Assembly (NCBI GenBank): GCA_003326205.1
Contig: LWTK01000049.1
Coordinates: 48,482 to 112,481, forward strand
Length of the DNA: 64,000 nt
Origin: Nostoc sp. ATCC 43529
GTDB lineage: Bacteria; Cyanobacteriota; Cyanobacteriia; Cyanobacteriales; Nostocaceae
Direction: 5' to 3'
Shown: positions 42,611 to 52,188 of the stretch, in pieces
How positions within the stretch are numbered: the first letter of the stretch is position 1
Layout: each line of letters starts with the position of its first letter
Translations under genes and position numbers: made by a program
Notes under the pieces: model-generated
What the model was told of the DNA's origin: nothing
What the model saw: only the letters and a program-made list of their open reading frames with translations
The model's database searches: none

Positions 42611-44059
42611 TTACTTTATTTCCTTAAAAGACACTTTAGCCATTGGTGCATTTAAATCTTTACTAGCAAAGGCGCAATATGCTTCTGGATTGATGTGCCC
42701 GTAATTTTTGAGAAAATTAATGCAATTGGGGCGGTCTTTATAGGTTGCTACATAAACTATGAAGGAATTTTTTTTGTCTGATAAATTCGGGTAATCTGGT
42801 GTCCAGAACACTCCTGATTGACTAATTCCTTGGGATTGTAAAATTTTTACTTGCTTGATGGCAGCTTGGAAATTTGGCAAAGTAGAATTTGCTACGAAAT
42901 AAAAAGAATTAGGTAGATTAGCGGCGTTTGTAATTGGCGATTCACGAATTGTCCCTATTTGATGATTTGCGGCTCCAGGTGGAAGAGACAAGGAAGAATT
43001 TTCATTATTTTCTGTTTTTGGAATTAGGGAAGATCTAGCTTCTTGATATGTCCCGGATTGGGGAGAGTTTGCTAACAAAAGACCAATAATCACCGACGCA
43101 CCGATTAATCCACCGCCGATTAAAGTGCTGCCAATAAAAACAGCGTTTTGTTTACTGCTTTGAGCAGCTGGCAAGCGAATCACAGAATTAGTCAAAGCAG
43201 AGACTTGACTATACATGGGTACTTTTGGCGCAACTGAATTGGCAATGTTTTGCAAGGCATCCAGCATTTCTTTGGCAGTTGAGTAGCGCTCTCTAACATC
43301 AAATTGAGTTGCTTTTTTTAAAACTTCCATCAAATTGGGGCTGATGGCATCCCTATCCCAAACATGCTCTCCAGTATAGGAATCTGTCATCAATTCGTGA
43401 GGCAATTTTCCCATCAATAAGAAAATAGCTGTTAGCGCCAAGCTATACAAGTCACTGGCAAAAACTGGGCGTCCTGCTGTTTGTTCGCTAGGCATAAAAC
43501 CTGGTGTGCCAATGATAATCGAATTACTAACAGTGCCTTCTGGATACATAACTGTCGCCATTGTTTCTCGCACTGCACCAAAATCAATTAATATTGGTTT
43601 GCCATCAGATGAACGCAGAATAATATTGTCTGGTTTAATATCGCGGTGAATGATGCCTTTGCTATGTACAAAGTCCAGCACTTTCAACAGACTGATTAAA
43701 ATCGGAATTACTTCACTTTCGCTCAAACAACCGTTTTGTTTTACAAATTGATTTAAGGTTTGTCCAGAAATCCATTCTTGTACGAGGTAAAATTGCCCAT
43801 CTGCTTGAAAGTAGGCGTAAAGAGTGGGAATTTGCTCGCTTGCTCCTCCCAGATCTTCTAAAATAGCGGCTTCTCTTTGAAATCGCCTTTGTACCAACTG
43901 GTAAACTTCTGGTTTGTCGGTTACTGGCTTGAGTTGCTTAATTACACAACGTCGCCCCGAAGGCATTTGGGTATCTTCGGCTAAGAATGTTTCGCAAAAT
44001 CCACCAGTTCCAAGTACGCTAATAATACGATAGCGATCGCTCAAAAGTGTTGATATCAT
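42611..44059 (-). CDS. Serine/threonine protein kinase with transmembrane segment and extracytoplasmic C-terminal domain
   Basis: A Hanks-type kinase of 482 residues; the start MISTLLSDRYRIISVLGTGG fits the family opening, and an ATG 17 codons upstream is less likely. Kinase motifs: glycine loop GTGGFCETFLAED, VIKQL lysine, HSKGIIHRDIKPDNIILR, ILIDFGAVRE and GTPGFMPSEQ. A single membrane span follows (AVFIGSTLIGGGLIGASVIIGLLLA, about 305-330), then an outer domain of about 120 residues (PNSFYFVANSTLPNFQAAIK, DRPNCINFLKNYGHINPEAYC) that probably senses a ligand. The kinase sits in the cytoplasm. Substrates are unknown. Confidence 0.93.
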   Translation of the reverse strand: MISTLLSDRYRIISVLGTGGFCETFLAEDTQMPSGRRCVIKQLKPVTDKPEVYQLVQRRFQREAAILEDLGGASEQIPTLYAYFQADGQFYLVQEWISGQTLNQFVKQNGCLSESEVIPILISLLKVLDFVHSKGIIHRDIKPDNIILRSSDGKPILIDFGAVRETMATVMYPEGTVSNSIIIGTPGFMPSEQTAGRPVFASDLYSLALTAIFLLMGKLPHELMTDSYTGEHVWDRDAISPNLMEVLKKATQFDVRERYSTAKEMLDALQNIANSVAPKVPMYSQVSALTNSVIRLPAAQSSKQNAVFIGSTLIGGGLIGASVIIGLLLANSPQSGTYQEARSSLIPKTENNENSSLSLPPGAANHQIGTIRESPITNAANLPNSFYFVANSTLPNFQAAIKQVKILQSQGISQSGVFWTPDYPNLSDKKNSFIVYVATYKDRPNCINFLKNYGHINPEAYCAFASKDLNAPMAKVSFKEIK

Positions 44060-44428
44060 CACGTTTTCTTGACTTAGGTTTGTTTGGAAGCACTCTTTAA
44101 TAAATAACAATCTACAACTGCCTGTTTTGACAACTTTGGCAGTGCATACTTTTTGATATAAATTATTAATTTATCCTAAACAAATAAAGTATGTATTAGC
44201 TGCATACTTATTTTTAGTATCTAAGTATGAGAATATCACGAATTGCCTTTTTGATTAAGATACTGAAATAGATTATAGAGAGTGGTGGAGCTTAATTCTT
44301 ATTAGGAATTGGGCATTGGGCATGGGAAGAGGGCAAGGGGGACAAGGTAGCAATCTTTCTCCCTCATCTCTCTCATCTCCCTACCTCCCCACCTCCCCCA
44401 TCTCGCCCACCTCCCCCATCTTCCTGAT
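44060..44428. other. Divergent spacer before the MHYT receptor
   Basis: The stretch between the kinase gene and the receptor gene is AT-rich in its first 200 bp, then carries GGGCATTGGGCAT-type and CTCATCTCCCTACCTCCCC-type low-complexity repeats near 44310-44425. No gene was seen. Promoters of both genes must lie here. Confidence 0.5.
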
Positions 44429-47107
44429 ATGAGTAGCATCCACGACCTACGCCTGATAACACTTTCAATTGCGATCGCCATCTTCGCTTCATATACTGCT
44501 CTTGATTTGGCTGCAAGGGTAACAGCAGCCAAAGCATCGGCGAAAGTCGCTTGGTTAATTGGCGGCGCAATGGTTATGGGAATCGGTATTTGGTCGATGC
44601 ACTTTGTGGCCATGCTAGCTTTGAGCATGGCTACACCGATCGCCTATGATATGTTGATTGTGCTGGTTTCTATACTACCTGCGGTTATTGCTTCGGGGGG
44701 CGCACTTTTCCTGGCCAGTCGCCCAGTGTTAAGTATTTGGCAATTGCTGGTTGGCGGGACGTTAATGGGTATTGGTATCGCCTCTATGCACTACATCGGA
44801 ATGCTGGCGATGCGAATGCAAGCAACTGCCACATACAACCCAGGGCTGTTTATACTTTCTATAGCGATCGCAATTGGTGCGTCGATTCTAGCACTCAATA
44901 TTGCCTTTCATTTACGCACAGCAACAAGTACAACTGACTGGTTGGCAAAGATTGGCAGTGCTATTGTTATGGGAGGAGCGATCGCTGGAATGCATTATAC
45001 GGGGATGGCGGCTGTTAAATTCATGCCGACTAACCCAGCAGCAATTTCTGGAATAGCAACAACGAACGATTCTCTGACTTTGCTGGGTATTTCTATTGGT
45101 ATTGCTACATTTGTGATTCTCGGTTTTGCGCTGCTGACTTCGTTTATAGATCGGCGTTTGTCTGCCCAAACAAAGCTTTTAGGACAGCAAGAAGCTGAGG
45201 CCAAACTTTCACAGTTATTTACAGAAATTACCTTAAGAATTCGGCGATCGCTCAAATTAGATGATGTCATCAACACAACTGTTCATGAGCTTCGTCAAGC
45301 ATTGAAAACAGACCGTGTGATTATGTATCGTTTCAATACTGACTGGAGTGGTACCATCATTGCCGAGTCCGTTGCCCAAGGTTGGACGAAAACCTTAGGA
45401 AAAACGGTCAATGACCCATTCCGAGAAGACTATATTGAAATGTACAAAAATGGTCGAGTCCGAGCTACCAATGATATTTATGCAGCTGGTTTTACACAAT
45501 GTCACCGGGAAATTCTCGAAGGTTTTGAAATCAAGGCAAATTTGATTGCACCCATTATTCATAACAATCAACTTGTCGGTTTATTGTGTGCCCATGAATG
45601 TTCTACAACTCGGTATTGGTACAGGTATGAAATTAATTTATTTAAACAATTAGCAATTCAAGTTGGCATCGCTTTAGAACAAGCGAGTTTAGTAGCTGAA
45701 CTTGAGCAAACGCAGAAAGTTTTGCGGCTTCGGGATCGGGCGATCGCTTCAGCAAGTAACGGTATATTCATTACCGATCCACGTCAGCCAACAAATCCAA
45801 TTATATTTTGCAATCCTGCCTTGGAAAAAATTACAGGCTATTCATCTGATGAGTTACTCAGATATAACTACAAATTTCTCCAGGGATCTGACACAGATCC
45901 AAATACCATTGCAGAATTAGACGAGGCAATGGAGACTTCGAGAGAATGCCAAGTTGTGCTCAAAAGTTATCGCAAAAATGGAAGTTACTTTTGGTGTGAA
46001 TTAACTGTTTCTCCCGTTCCAGATGTATTTGGACAAACAATCAACTTTGTTGGCGTGCTAGTTGAAGTTACTTCGCGCAAGGAAACAGAAGAAGAATTAA
46101 GGTGTAGTCAAAAAGCTCTCCAAAGGCAGTTGCGAGAACTTATTTCTGATATTAACGAGGTCTTGCAAGGAGATTTAACTGTTCGTTCTCAAGTGGCAAC
46201 AAGCGAAGTGGGAACCTTAGCTAATTTGATTAATACCATAATTTATACCCTGTGGCAAATTGTTACTCAAGTCCAACAAATTGCCTACCAAATAAATGTT
46301 TATCTTGGCGAAAACTCTGGTGTCATCCAGCAAATGGGAGATGAAATACCCAAACAAATCGAACAGATTAACTATGCCCTTCAAGAAGTAGATAATCTGA
46401 ATTTCTGGATTCAAAAAGTGGCAGATAACGTTCAACAATTACAGGAAGTAGTTATCACTACTACTAACACAGCACAAACAGCCAAGGCAACAATGGATTT
46501 GACTGCCGAAAGCATCTTGAATTTGCAACAAACAAATTCACAAATAGCTAACAAAGTCAATAGTTTAGACGAATTTTCTCAAAAAATTTCTCATGTTGTA
46601 TCAACCATTGGGCAAATCGTCACCCAAACTAACTTGTTAGCCGGCGACGCTAGCATTGAAGCCACATGGATGGGCGATCGCGGTCGAAGCTTTGCAAAAG
46701 TAGCAGAAGAAATTAGTCAATTAGCCGTCCAATCTGCCGAAGCAACGCAAGAAATTCAAGGCGTTTTAACTAATATGCAATTGGAAACTAGTGTATTAGT
46801 TCAAGCCATAGAATCGGGAACGAATCAGATAGGAGAAAAAGCAAATCTTGTACAAAATACCAAGTTAAGTTTGGAAGATATTTTAGAAGTATCTCAACAG
46901 ATAAATCATTTAGTACAATCCATTTTTACGGCAACAGGATCTCAAACAGAAACTTCCCAAGCGATCGCATCTTCGATCCAACCCATCGCCGAAACCTTAA
47001 AATACACCGCAGATTTATCTGATACCGTCTCTAATTCCCTCCAACAAACAACAGAACTGACACAGCAATTGCAAGCGTATCTGAGCGGATTTAAGACGGG
47101 GGAGTAG
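44429..47107 (+). CDS. MHYT-GAF-PAS-methyl-accepting receptor
   Basis: An 892-residue membrane sensor. The first ~250 residues are seven-span MHYT repeats: SMHFVAMLALSM, SMHYIGMLAMRM, GMHYTGMAAVKFM, thought to bind copper and sense O2, CO or NO. A GAF domain (about 275-425) contains LRQALKTDRVIMYRFN and CAHECSTTRYW. A PAS domain (about 445-560) shows GIFITDPRQPTNPIIFCNPA and GVLVEVTSRKETEEEL. A HAMP-like helix and a methyl-accepting signalling domain (about 600-892) follow, with a tip reading QTNLLAGDASIEATWMGDRG in place of the usual LNAAIEAARAGE. The altered tip is unusual. Confidence 0.92.
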   Translation: MSSIHDLRLITLSIAIAIFASYTALDLAARVTAAKASAKVAWLIGGAMVMGIGIWSMHFVAMLALSMATPIAYDMLIVLVSILPAVIASGGALFLASRPVLSIWQLLVGGTLMGIGIASMHYIGMLAMRMQATATYNPGLFILSIAIAIGASILALNIAFHLRTATSTTDWLAKIGSAIVMGGAIAGMHYTGMAAVKFMPTNPAAISGIATTNDSLTLLGISIGIATFVILGFALLTSFIDRRLSAQTKLLGQQEAEAKLSQLFTEITLRIRRSLKLDDVINTTVHELRQALKTDRVIMYRFNTDWSGTIIAESVAQGWTKTLGKTVNDPFREDYIEMYKNGRVRATNDIYAAGFTQCHREILEGFEIKANLIAPIIHNNQLVGLLCAHECSTTRYWYRYEINLFKQLAIQVGIALEQASLVAELEQTQKVLRLRDRAIASASNGIFITDPRQPTNPIIFCNPALEKITGYSSDELLRYNYKFLQGSDTDPNTIAELDEAMETSRECQVVLKSYRKNGSYFWCELTVSPVPDVFGQTINFVGVLVEVTSRKETEEELRCSQKALQRQLRELISDINEVLQGDLTVRSQVATSEVGTLANLINTIIYTLWQIVTQVQQIAYQINVYLGENSGVIQQMGDEIPKQIEQINYALQEVDNLNFWIQKVADNVQQLQEVVITTTNTAQTAKATMDLTAESILNLQQTNSQIANKVNSLDEFSQKISHVVSTIGQIVTQTNLLAGDASIEATWMGDRGRSFAKVAEEISQLAVQSAEATQEIQGVLTNMQLETSVLVQAIESGTNQIGEKANLVQNTKLSLEDILEVSQQINHLVQSIFTATGSQTETSQAIASSIQPIAETLKYTADLSDTVSNSLQQTTELTQQLQAYLSGFKTGE

Positions 47108-47232
47108 GGAGTGGGGAGATGGGGAGATGGGGAGCAGGGGAGAGTTTTTGTACAAGTTCTTTCTCCTCTGCCTCTTCTGCCCAATGCCCAATGCCCAATG
47201 CCCAATGCCCAATGCCCCATACCTTTTTCAAT

Positions 47233-48849
47233 TTAAAAATCGAAGGTTGTGCGAAGTACTCCGACATATTGAGTATCATTTTCGCTATTGTTTTCTGGGT
47301 TGAGAATTACCCAAAAACCAGGAGTTACGGAGATGTTGTCGTTTAACCGTAAGCGATAGAATGCTTCGATGTGGTAAGCGTTGTCTGGTTCTTCACGGAC
47401 ATCGCTGTTAGAAATGCGCGGCGGCAAACCAAAGAGAATTCCTGGCAGGTTGCCCTTACCTCCCACATCTGGAAAGGACAAGCCAACGGCTCCAAACCAG
47501 GCATTAGCATTATCGCCATTATTCACAAATAAAGAATCTGTTCGGCCCCTACCATTGGAAATATCACTCAAACCAGAGCTTTTGGCAGTTGCCCAAATAT
47601 ATCCACCCCAACCGTGGATTTGAAAATTTGGCGAAAAGCGATAATAACCTTGGACGCCGACAATGCTGTTGGAAGTAGCAATGTTGTTGCCAAAGGGAGC
47701 GCTTGAGAGGGTGCTACCTCTTCCACCTGTAACATCAACGATGCCAGCAGGATTATAGCCATGCGAGTAGGCAACACCAATAGCTCCTTGTTTGGCGTAA
47801 TACACTAGATGGGCAAGAGCATTATAGCCACCATTAAATAACCCATTGTTCTGTGTTGGGATATTGGGACTATTTGCTAAGTAGCCCACAGTCAGAACCA
47901 AGTCCTTTCTAATACTCCAGTTGACGGCTGCACCTCCGCCACCCCGCTCAAAAAGGAAACTGTTCTTACCGAATAGTGAAGGAATCCCGTTGCCATCATC
48001 GCCAATAGTGGCAGGGGTTACGTTGTCTGTGATGTCGTTGTAACCAATGCCTGTAGGACCGACAACGAAGGATAGAGAATCACTCACCGGGAAGTAGTAA
48101 CGAATGTGGGGAATGATAAGTCTATTGTCGATGTCATTGTCGAAGTTTAGGCGCGTCATTCCTGTACCACTGGCTGCCGCAATTTGGCTTGAACCATTGG
48201 AATTGGCAAAGTTACCAAACTCCAATCGAACTCGCAACAAATCTTTACCACTGAAACTACTCTCCAAATTCAAACGACCGCGAGTCGCAAAGATAGCATT
48301 GGATTCATCAGTATCGCCTCCCACGCGATCGCCAAAAGTGTCGGTAATCGCAGTAATAATTTGAGCGTTCAGCCTGGTAGTAGTGGAAAACTGCTGAGCC
48401 TCTAGTGTGGCTGCACGTGCTTCTAAGTTATCCACCCGCCCGCGTAAAGTTGCCAGTTCTGCTGCAAAATCTTCTTGTAATTTTTGCAGCACTGCCAAAT
48501 CTTCCTTACTGACTAAATCGCCAGTAGCTGTAGCAATTAACTCATTAACCCGATCCAAACAAGCATTCAAACCGGCGGCAAATTCATAACGACTTAAAGC
48601 ACGATTACCGCGATAGGTGGAATTGGGATAACCTGCAATGCAACCGTAGCGTTCCACCAACGATTGCAGTGCTTGAAATGCCCAATCAGTCGGTTGGACA
48701 TCAGAAAACTGAGAGACTGAGGTAACTTGTCCTTGTAAGATACTAAAGTTAGCATCTGGAGTATTTGAATTATCATTCAAAGGATTTGCCCAAACTGCTG
48801 GGCATGATAATAAAAGCAGTGGAAAACTGTATAAAAGATTTTTCAGCAT
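47233..48849 (-). CDS. Iron-uptake porin (SLH-OprB family)
   Basis: A 538-residue outer-membrane porin. Residues 1-21 form a signal peptide (KNLLYSFPLLLLSCPAVWA). An S-layer-homology domain follows (FSDVQPTDWAFQALQSL, IAGYPNSTYRGNRALSRYEF) that ties the porin to peptidoglycan, then a coiled coil (VLQKLQEDFAAELATLRGRV) and the OprB-type beta barrel (LNLESSFSGKDLLRVRLEF, FFLF-type strands, a final LNPENNSENDTQYVGVLRTTFDF). Cyanobacterial members pass inorganic ions, including iron. The heptamer-rich 125-bp spacer separates it from the receptor. Confidence 0.94.
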   Translation of the reverse strand: MLKNLLYSFPLLLLSCPAVWANPLNDNSNTPDANFSILQGQVTSVSQFSDVQPTDWAFQALQSLVERYGCIAGYPNSTYRGNRALSRYEFAAGLNACLDRVNELIATATGDLVSKEDLAVLQKLQEDFAAELATLRGRVDNLEARAATLEAQQFSTTTRLNAQIITAITDTFGDRVGGDTDESNAIFATRGRLNLESSFSGKDLLRVRLEFGNFANSNGSSQIAAASGTGMTRLNFDNDIDNRLIIPHIRYYFPVSDSLSFVVGPTGIGYNDITDNVTPATIGDDGNGIPSLFGKNSFLFERGGGGAAVNWSIRKDLVLTVGYLANSPNIPTQNNGLFNGGYNALAHLVYYAKQGAIGVAYSHGYNPAGIVDVTGGRGSTLSSAPFGNNIATSNSIVGVQGYYRFSPNFQIHGWGGYIWATAKSSGLSDISNGRGRTDSLFVNNGDNANAWFGAVGLSFPDVGGKGNLPGILFGLPPRISNSDVREEPDNAYHIEAFYRLRLNDNISVTPGFWVILNPENNSENDTQYVGVLRTTFDF

Positions 48850-49512
48850 TGGATGTTATGGTCTGGAATCAGATATGTGTAAAAATCTCGGTTCAAAATT
48901 CACGAATTAGAATTATGAATTATGAATTATGAATTATGAATTGGTGAATTTTTGTTCAAACCCCTATTACTTTTTGGCGATCGCTACTTTTAATAGCCGC
49001 TTATATTCATAAAAACAGTATTTTAAAGTCTTAAATATGGCTAATTTTTATATTTGCTTTTTGCGTGATTATTGCTCTGCTAAATGAATGAGTGCAGGCT
49101 AAGACGCAGATTTTATTAGGTAAATTCGGTAAATGCTGTATTTTTAATTTATTGATTTTTCCGACTGCAAATAACAAAAATAGGACTTACGCAAACTCTA
49201 CGAACTCTTCTCTACGAGACGCTGCGCGAAGGCGTCTTGGCGGTAGCCTTCGGCAAGCCGCAAAGCGTCTACGATAAATTAAGCTTTTTGACTATTTTTG
49301 CGTAAGTCCTGAAAAAAATAAAAGTTAAAAAATAAGCAAAAGTGTGTGAAGCGCCTAAGTTTATTTATTGGATTTTACTTTTTATGTAAGAATTCAGAAC
49401 CTATAATTAATAACGTTTAGATACCAAGCTTGATAATTTTCAGAAAATCAAGCAGATATATAACCATTGATTTTTCAACTATTCTGATTCCTGAATTCTT
49501 ACTTTTATCTTT
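48850..49512. other. Spacer containing a MITE-like element
   Basis: No gene was seen in these 663 bp. A GAATTAT tandem heptamer repeat lies near 48912-48945. A 129-bp MITE-like element occupies 49182-49310. The rest is AT-rich. Confidence 0.6.
49182..49310. mobile_element. 129-bp MITE-like element with AGGACTTACGCAAA ends
   Basis: AGGACTTACGCAAA (49182-49195) and TTTGCGTAAGTCCT (49297-49310) are perfect 14-bp inverted repeats. The interior is a GC-rich hairpin region (CTACGAGACGCTGCGCGAAG, GGCAAGCCGCAAAGCGTC). No reading frame or clear target duplication was found. The end sequence is known to me as a frequent motif at cyanobacterial IS/MITE borders. Confidence 0.72.
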
Positions 49513-50511
49513 CTAGCGTCTGGAACGTCTGCGGAGTCGGTCAATCATTACGGCAACGATAATTACTAGTCCTTTGACGACTAGTTGCCAGAAGAAAGAC
49601 ATGTTCAACAGAGTTAAACCGTTGTTGAGGACAGCAATGATTAATGCACCAAGAAGAGTACCGCCAATTGTGCCAATCCCGCCTGTAAAACTAGTTCCAC
49701 CTAAAATTACAGCAGCGATCGCATCTAATTCATAACCTTGACCCAATAAGCCACTAGCACTATAAAGACGGCTGGCACTCATAACTCCTGCCAAACCTGA
49801 CAGCAATCCACTCACGCCATAAACAAACAGCAATACCCGATTAACTTTAATCCCAGTTAATCTTGCTGCCCGTTCGTTACCACCCACAGCGTAGATTTGC
49901 ACTCCTAAAACAGTCTGCCGCAGTACAAACCAACTAGCTGCTACCGTCAGTAAGGCAATGATTACCAACCAGGGAAGAGGCCCGATATAGCTATTACCAA
50001 TCCAAGCAAAATTGATATCGCGGTTAATAACTGTGGTTCCCTTGGCAATCAAATAGGCAACACCCCGCAAAGCTGTCAGCGAACCCAATGTGACAATAAA
50101 AGGCGGCACATCCAAAAAGGTAATCAAAGCGCCGTTGACTAAGCCCAAAAGCAATCCCGCCAACAAGCCAGCAGGCAAAGCCGCCCAACCTATAGCCGGA
50201 AGTAGCGACACCAACAAGGCAACGACGGCAGAAACAGCCAACATTGACCCCACAGACAAGTCAATGCCTCCGGTGAGAATCACGAAGGTCATGCCTGTGG
50301 CTAGGACAATGTTAATCGATGCCTGCCGTAAGATATTAACAAGGTTACCGCCTGTGAGAAAGTTGGGTGAAAGGAAGGTAAATAAGATACAAATAAGTAC
50401 GAGTATTGGTAAAATACCTGCAACTTCCAAAAAGGTGGCGATGGATTTCCCTTGGCGGGCCTTGGGATTGTTGCTGACTTTCCTATTGGTAGGTCTTACT
50501 GTTTGGCTCAT
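49513..50511 (-). CDS. Ribose-type ABC transporter permease
   Basis: A 332-residue inner-membrane permease of the carbohydrate uptake 2 (RbsC) family: VLICILFTFLSPNFLTGGNLVNILRQASI, LATGMTFVILTGGIDLSVGSMLAVSAV, VYLI-type loops, GNERAARLTGIKVNRVLL and YELDAIAAVILGGTSFTGGIGTIGGTLLGAL near the end. It is the last gene of the ABC operon; its start overlaps the end of the ATPase gene at ATGA (50508-50511). The sugar is uncertain, since this family imports ribose, xylose, inositol and others. Context favours myo-inositol (see the pathway genes at 55-62 kb). Confidence 0.92.
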   Translation of the reverse strand: MSQTVRPTNRKVSNNPKARQGKSIATFLEVAGILPILVLICILFTFLSPNFLTGGNLVNILRQASINIVLATGMTFVILTGGIDLSVGSMLAVSAVVALLVSLLPAIGWAALPAGLLAGLLLGLVNGALITFLDVPPFIVTLGSLTALRGVAYLIAKGTTVINRDINFAWIGNSYIGPLPWLVIIALLTVAASWFVLRQTVLGVQIYAVGGNERAARLTGIKVNRVLLFVYGVSGLLSGLAGVMSASRLYSASGLLGQGYELDAIAAVILGGTSFTGGIGTIGGTLLGALIIAVLNNGLTLLNMSFFWQLVVKGLVIIVAVMIDRLRRRSRR

Positions 50512-52061
50512 GATTCTACTACTCCCGATGCTCCTGTTGCATAGTGCATAATCTTTTCTTGGGTAATTTCTTTACCGGGGCTGTCGTCGAGTTCGCCCAC
50601 TAACTGTCCTTCTCGCATTACCAAAACGCGATCGCTCATACCAACGACTTCTGGTAATTCGCTGGAAACCATTAAAATAGCGACACCTTGGGCTGCTAAC
50701 TCGCTGATAATTCGGTAAATCTCGCTCTTAGCACCGATATCTACGCCGCGTGTCGGCTCATCCAGCATGATGACTCTGGGTTTAATGGCTAGCCAACGCG
50801 CTAACAGTAGCTTCTGCTGATTCCCACCAGAAAGATCCACGGCTCTAATTTCCAAGTTAGCCAGTCGGATGTTGAAGTTTTCTACTGCTTCCGTCGCCAA
50901 CCGATTCACTGAACCCCAGTTGACAACCCCTGCCTTGGCATCCTGTTTGAGTGTGTTCAAGGCAATATTCTTGCGGGAACTCATTTCTAGAAATAAACCT
51001 TGGTCTTTGCGGTCTTCCGGAACGTAGCCAATACCGGCAGCAATGGCATCACTGGGGCTATTAATATTCAGTTTGACGCCATTCAGGAACACTTCACCAC
51101 TGGCTTTGCGATCGGCACCAAAAATCAGCCGGGATACCTCTGTGCGTCCAGCACCCACCAGCCCCGCTAAACCAAGAACCTCACCAGCGCGAATTTGAAA
51201 ACTAACTGGTTCAATCTTGCGTCCGTCGCTGATATTTCTGACTTCCAACACCACCGGACCGGGATTGGTTTGGCGTTGATGTTCGTAAAAGTCTTGCATC
51301 GAACGACCGACCATCATCTGCACTAACCGCTGGGCAGAAATTTCATCCCGTGTGAGGCTGCCGATGTATTGACCGTCGCGCAGCACGCTAATCCGGTCAG
51401 CCAATGCATATATTTCTTCCATGCGGTGACTGATGTAGATAATGGCAATGCCGTCGTCTCGCAGTCTGCGAATGACTTGAAACAAACGCTCAGTCTCGCG
51501 ATCGGATAAAGCCGCTGTCGGCTCATCCATCACTAAAACCCGACTGTTATCTTTCAGCGCCCTGGCAATTTCTACCTGCTGTTGTTCGGCTATGGATAAG
51601 GTGCCAACTATGGTGTTGGGTGTAAAACTTGCCCCCAGGCTTTGGAGTACTAATTTTGCTTCGTCTTCCATCGCTTTGCGGTCTAAGAACTGACCCCGTT
51701 GTAACTCGCTACCCATGAAAATATTTTCAGTAACGGTTAAGTTGGGTGCGACATTCAGCTCTTGATAAATCAGGTTAATCCCTGCTTTGCGGGCTGAAGC
51801 CGGATCGGTTATTTTCACCGGTGTACCATTGATGCGAATCTCGCCTTCATCGGCAATGTAAGCCCCAGCGAGGATTTTCATCAATGTGCTTTTGCCTGCT
51901 CCGTTTTCCCCCATGAGAGCGTGAACTTCTCCGGGATAAATTGTCAGATTCACATTTTGCAAAGCAGGTACACCATGAAATCGTTTGGCAATCCCTTGCA
52001 TTTCTAATACTGGGGCTGCCGTTGGTGCTTCAGAAAAGGAGGTTTCAATACTTGTGGTCAC
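50508..52061 (-). CDS. Ribose-type ABC transporter ATPase (two ATPase domains)
   Basis: A 517-residue protein with two nucleotide-binding domains, as in RbsA/XylG/MglA. The first has ALMGENGAGKSTLMKILAG, LSIAEQQQVEIARALKD and LVMDEPTAALSDRE. The second has GLAGLVGAGRTEVSRLIFG, LSGGNQQKLLLARWLAI and IMLDEPTRGVDIGAK, and carries the degenerate Walker A usual in this family. It lies between the binding-protein genes and the permease gene and overlaps the latter by 4 bases. It powers import of a monosaccharide or cyclitol. Confidence 0.94.
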   Translation of the reverse strand: MTTSIETSFSEAPTAAPVLEMQGIAKRFHGVPALQNVNLTIYPGEVHALMGENGAGKSTLMKILAGAYIADEGEIRINGTPVKITDPASARKAGINLIYQELNVAPNLTVTENIFMGSELQRGQFLDRKAMEDEAKLVLQSLGASFTPNTIVGTLSIAEQQQVEIARALKDNSRVLVMDEPTAALSDRETERLFQVIRRLRDDGIAIIYISHRMEEIYALADRISVLRDGQYIGSLTRDEISAQRLVQMMVGRSMQDFYEHQRQTNPGPVVLEVRNISDGRKIEPVSFQIRAGEVLGLAGLVGAGRTEVSRLIFGADRKASGEVFLNGVKLNINSPSDAIAAGIGYVPEDRKDQGLFLEMSSRKNIALNTLKQDAKAGVVNWGSVNRLATEAVENFNIRLANLEIRAVDLSGGNQQKLLLARWLAIKPRVIMLDEPTRGVDIGAKSEIYRIISELAAQGVAILMVSSELPEVVGMSDRVLVMREGQLVGELDDSPGKEITQEKIMHYATGASGVVES

Positions 52062-52188
52062 GAGTAACTCCTGTAAAAATAATGGGGATTGGGGATTGGG
52101 GATTGGGGATTGGGAGTGATGAGTTAGGAGTTAGGAGTTAGGAGTTATTTTCCCCTCTGCCCCCCATGCCCCATGCCCCATTCCCCAT

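Noticed and set aside
47119..47346. Plus-strand frame over GGGCATT-type heptamers
   Set aside because: Repeats of SSFSSASSAQCPMP type are translated heptamer DNA, not a gene.
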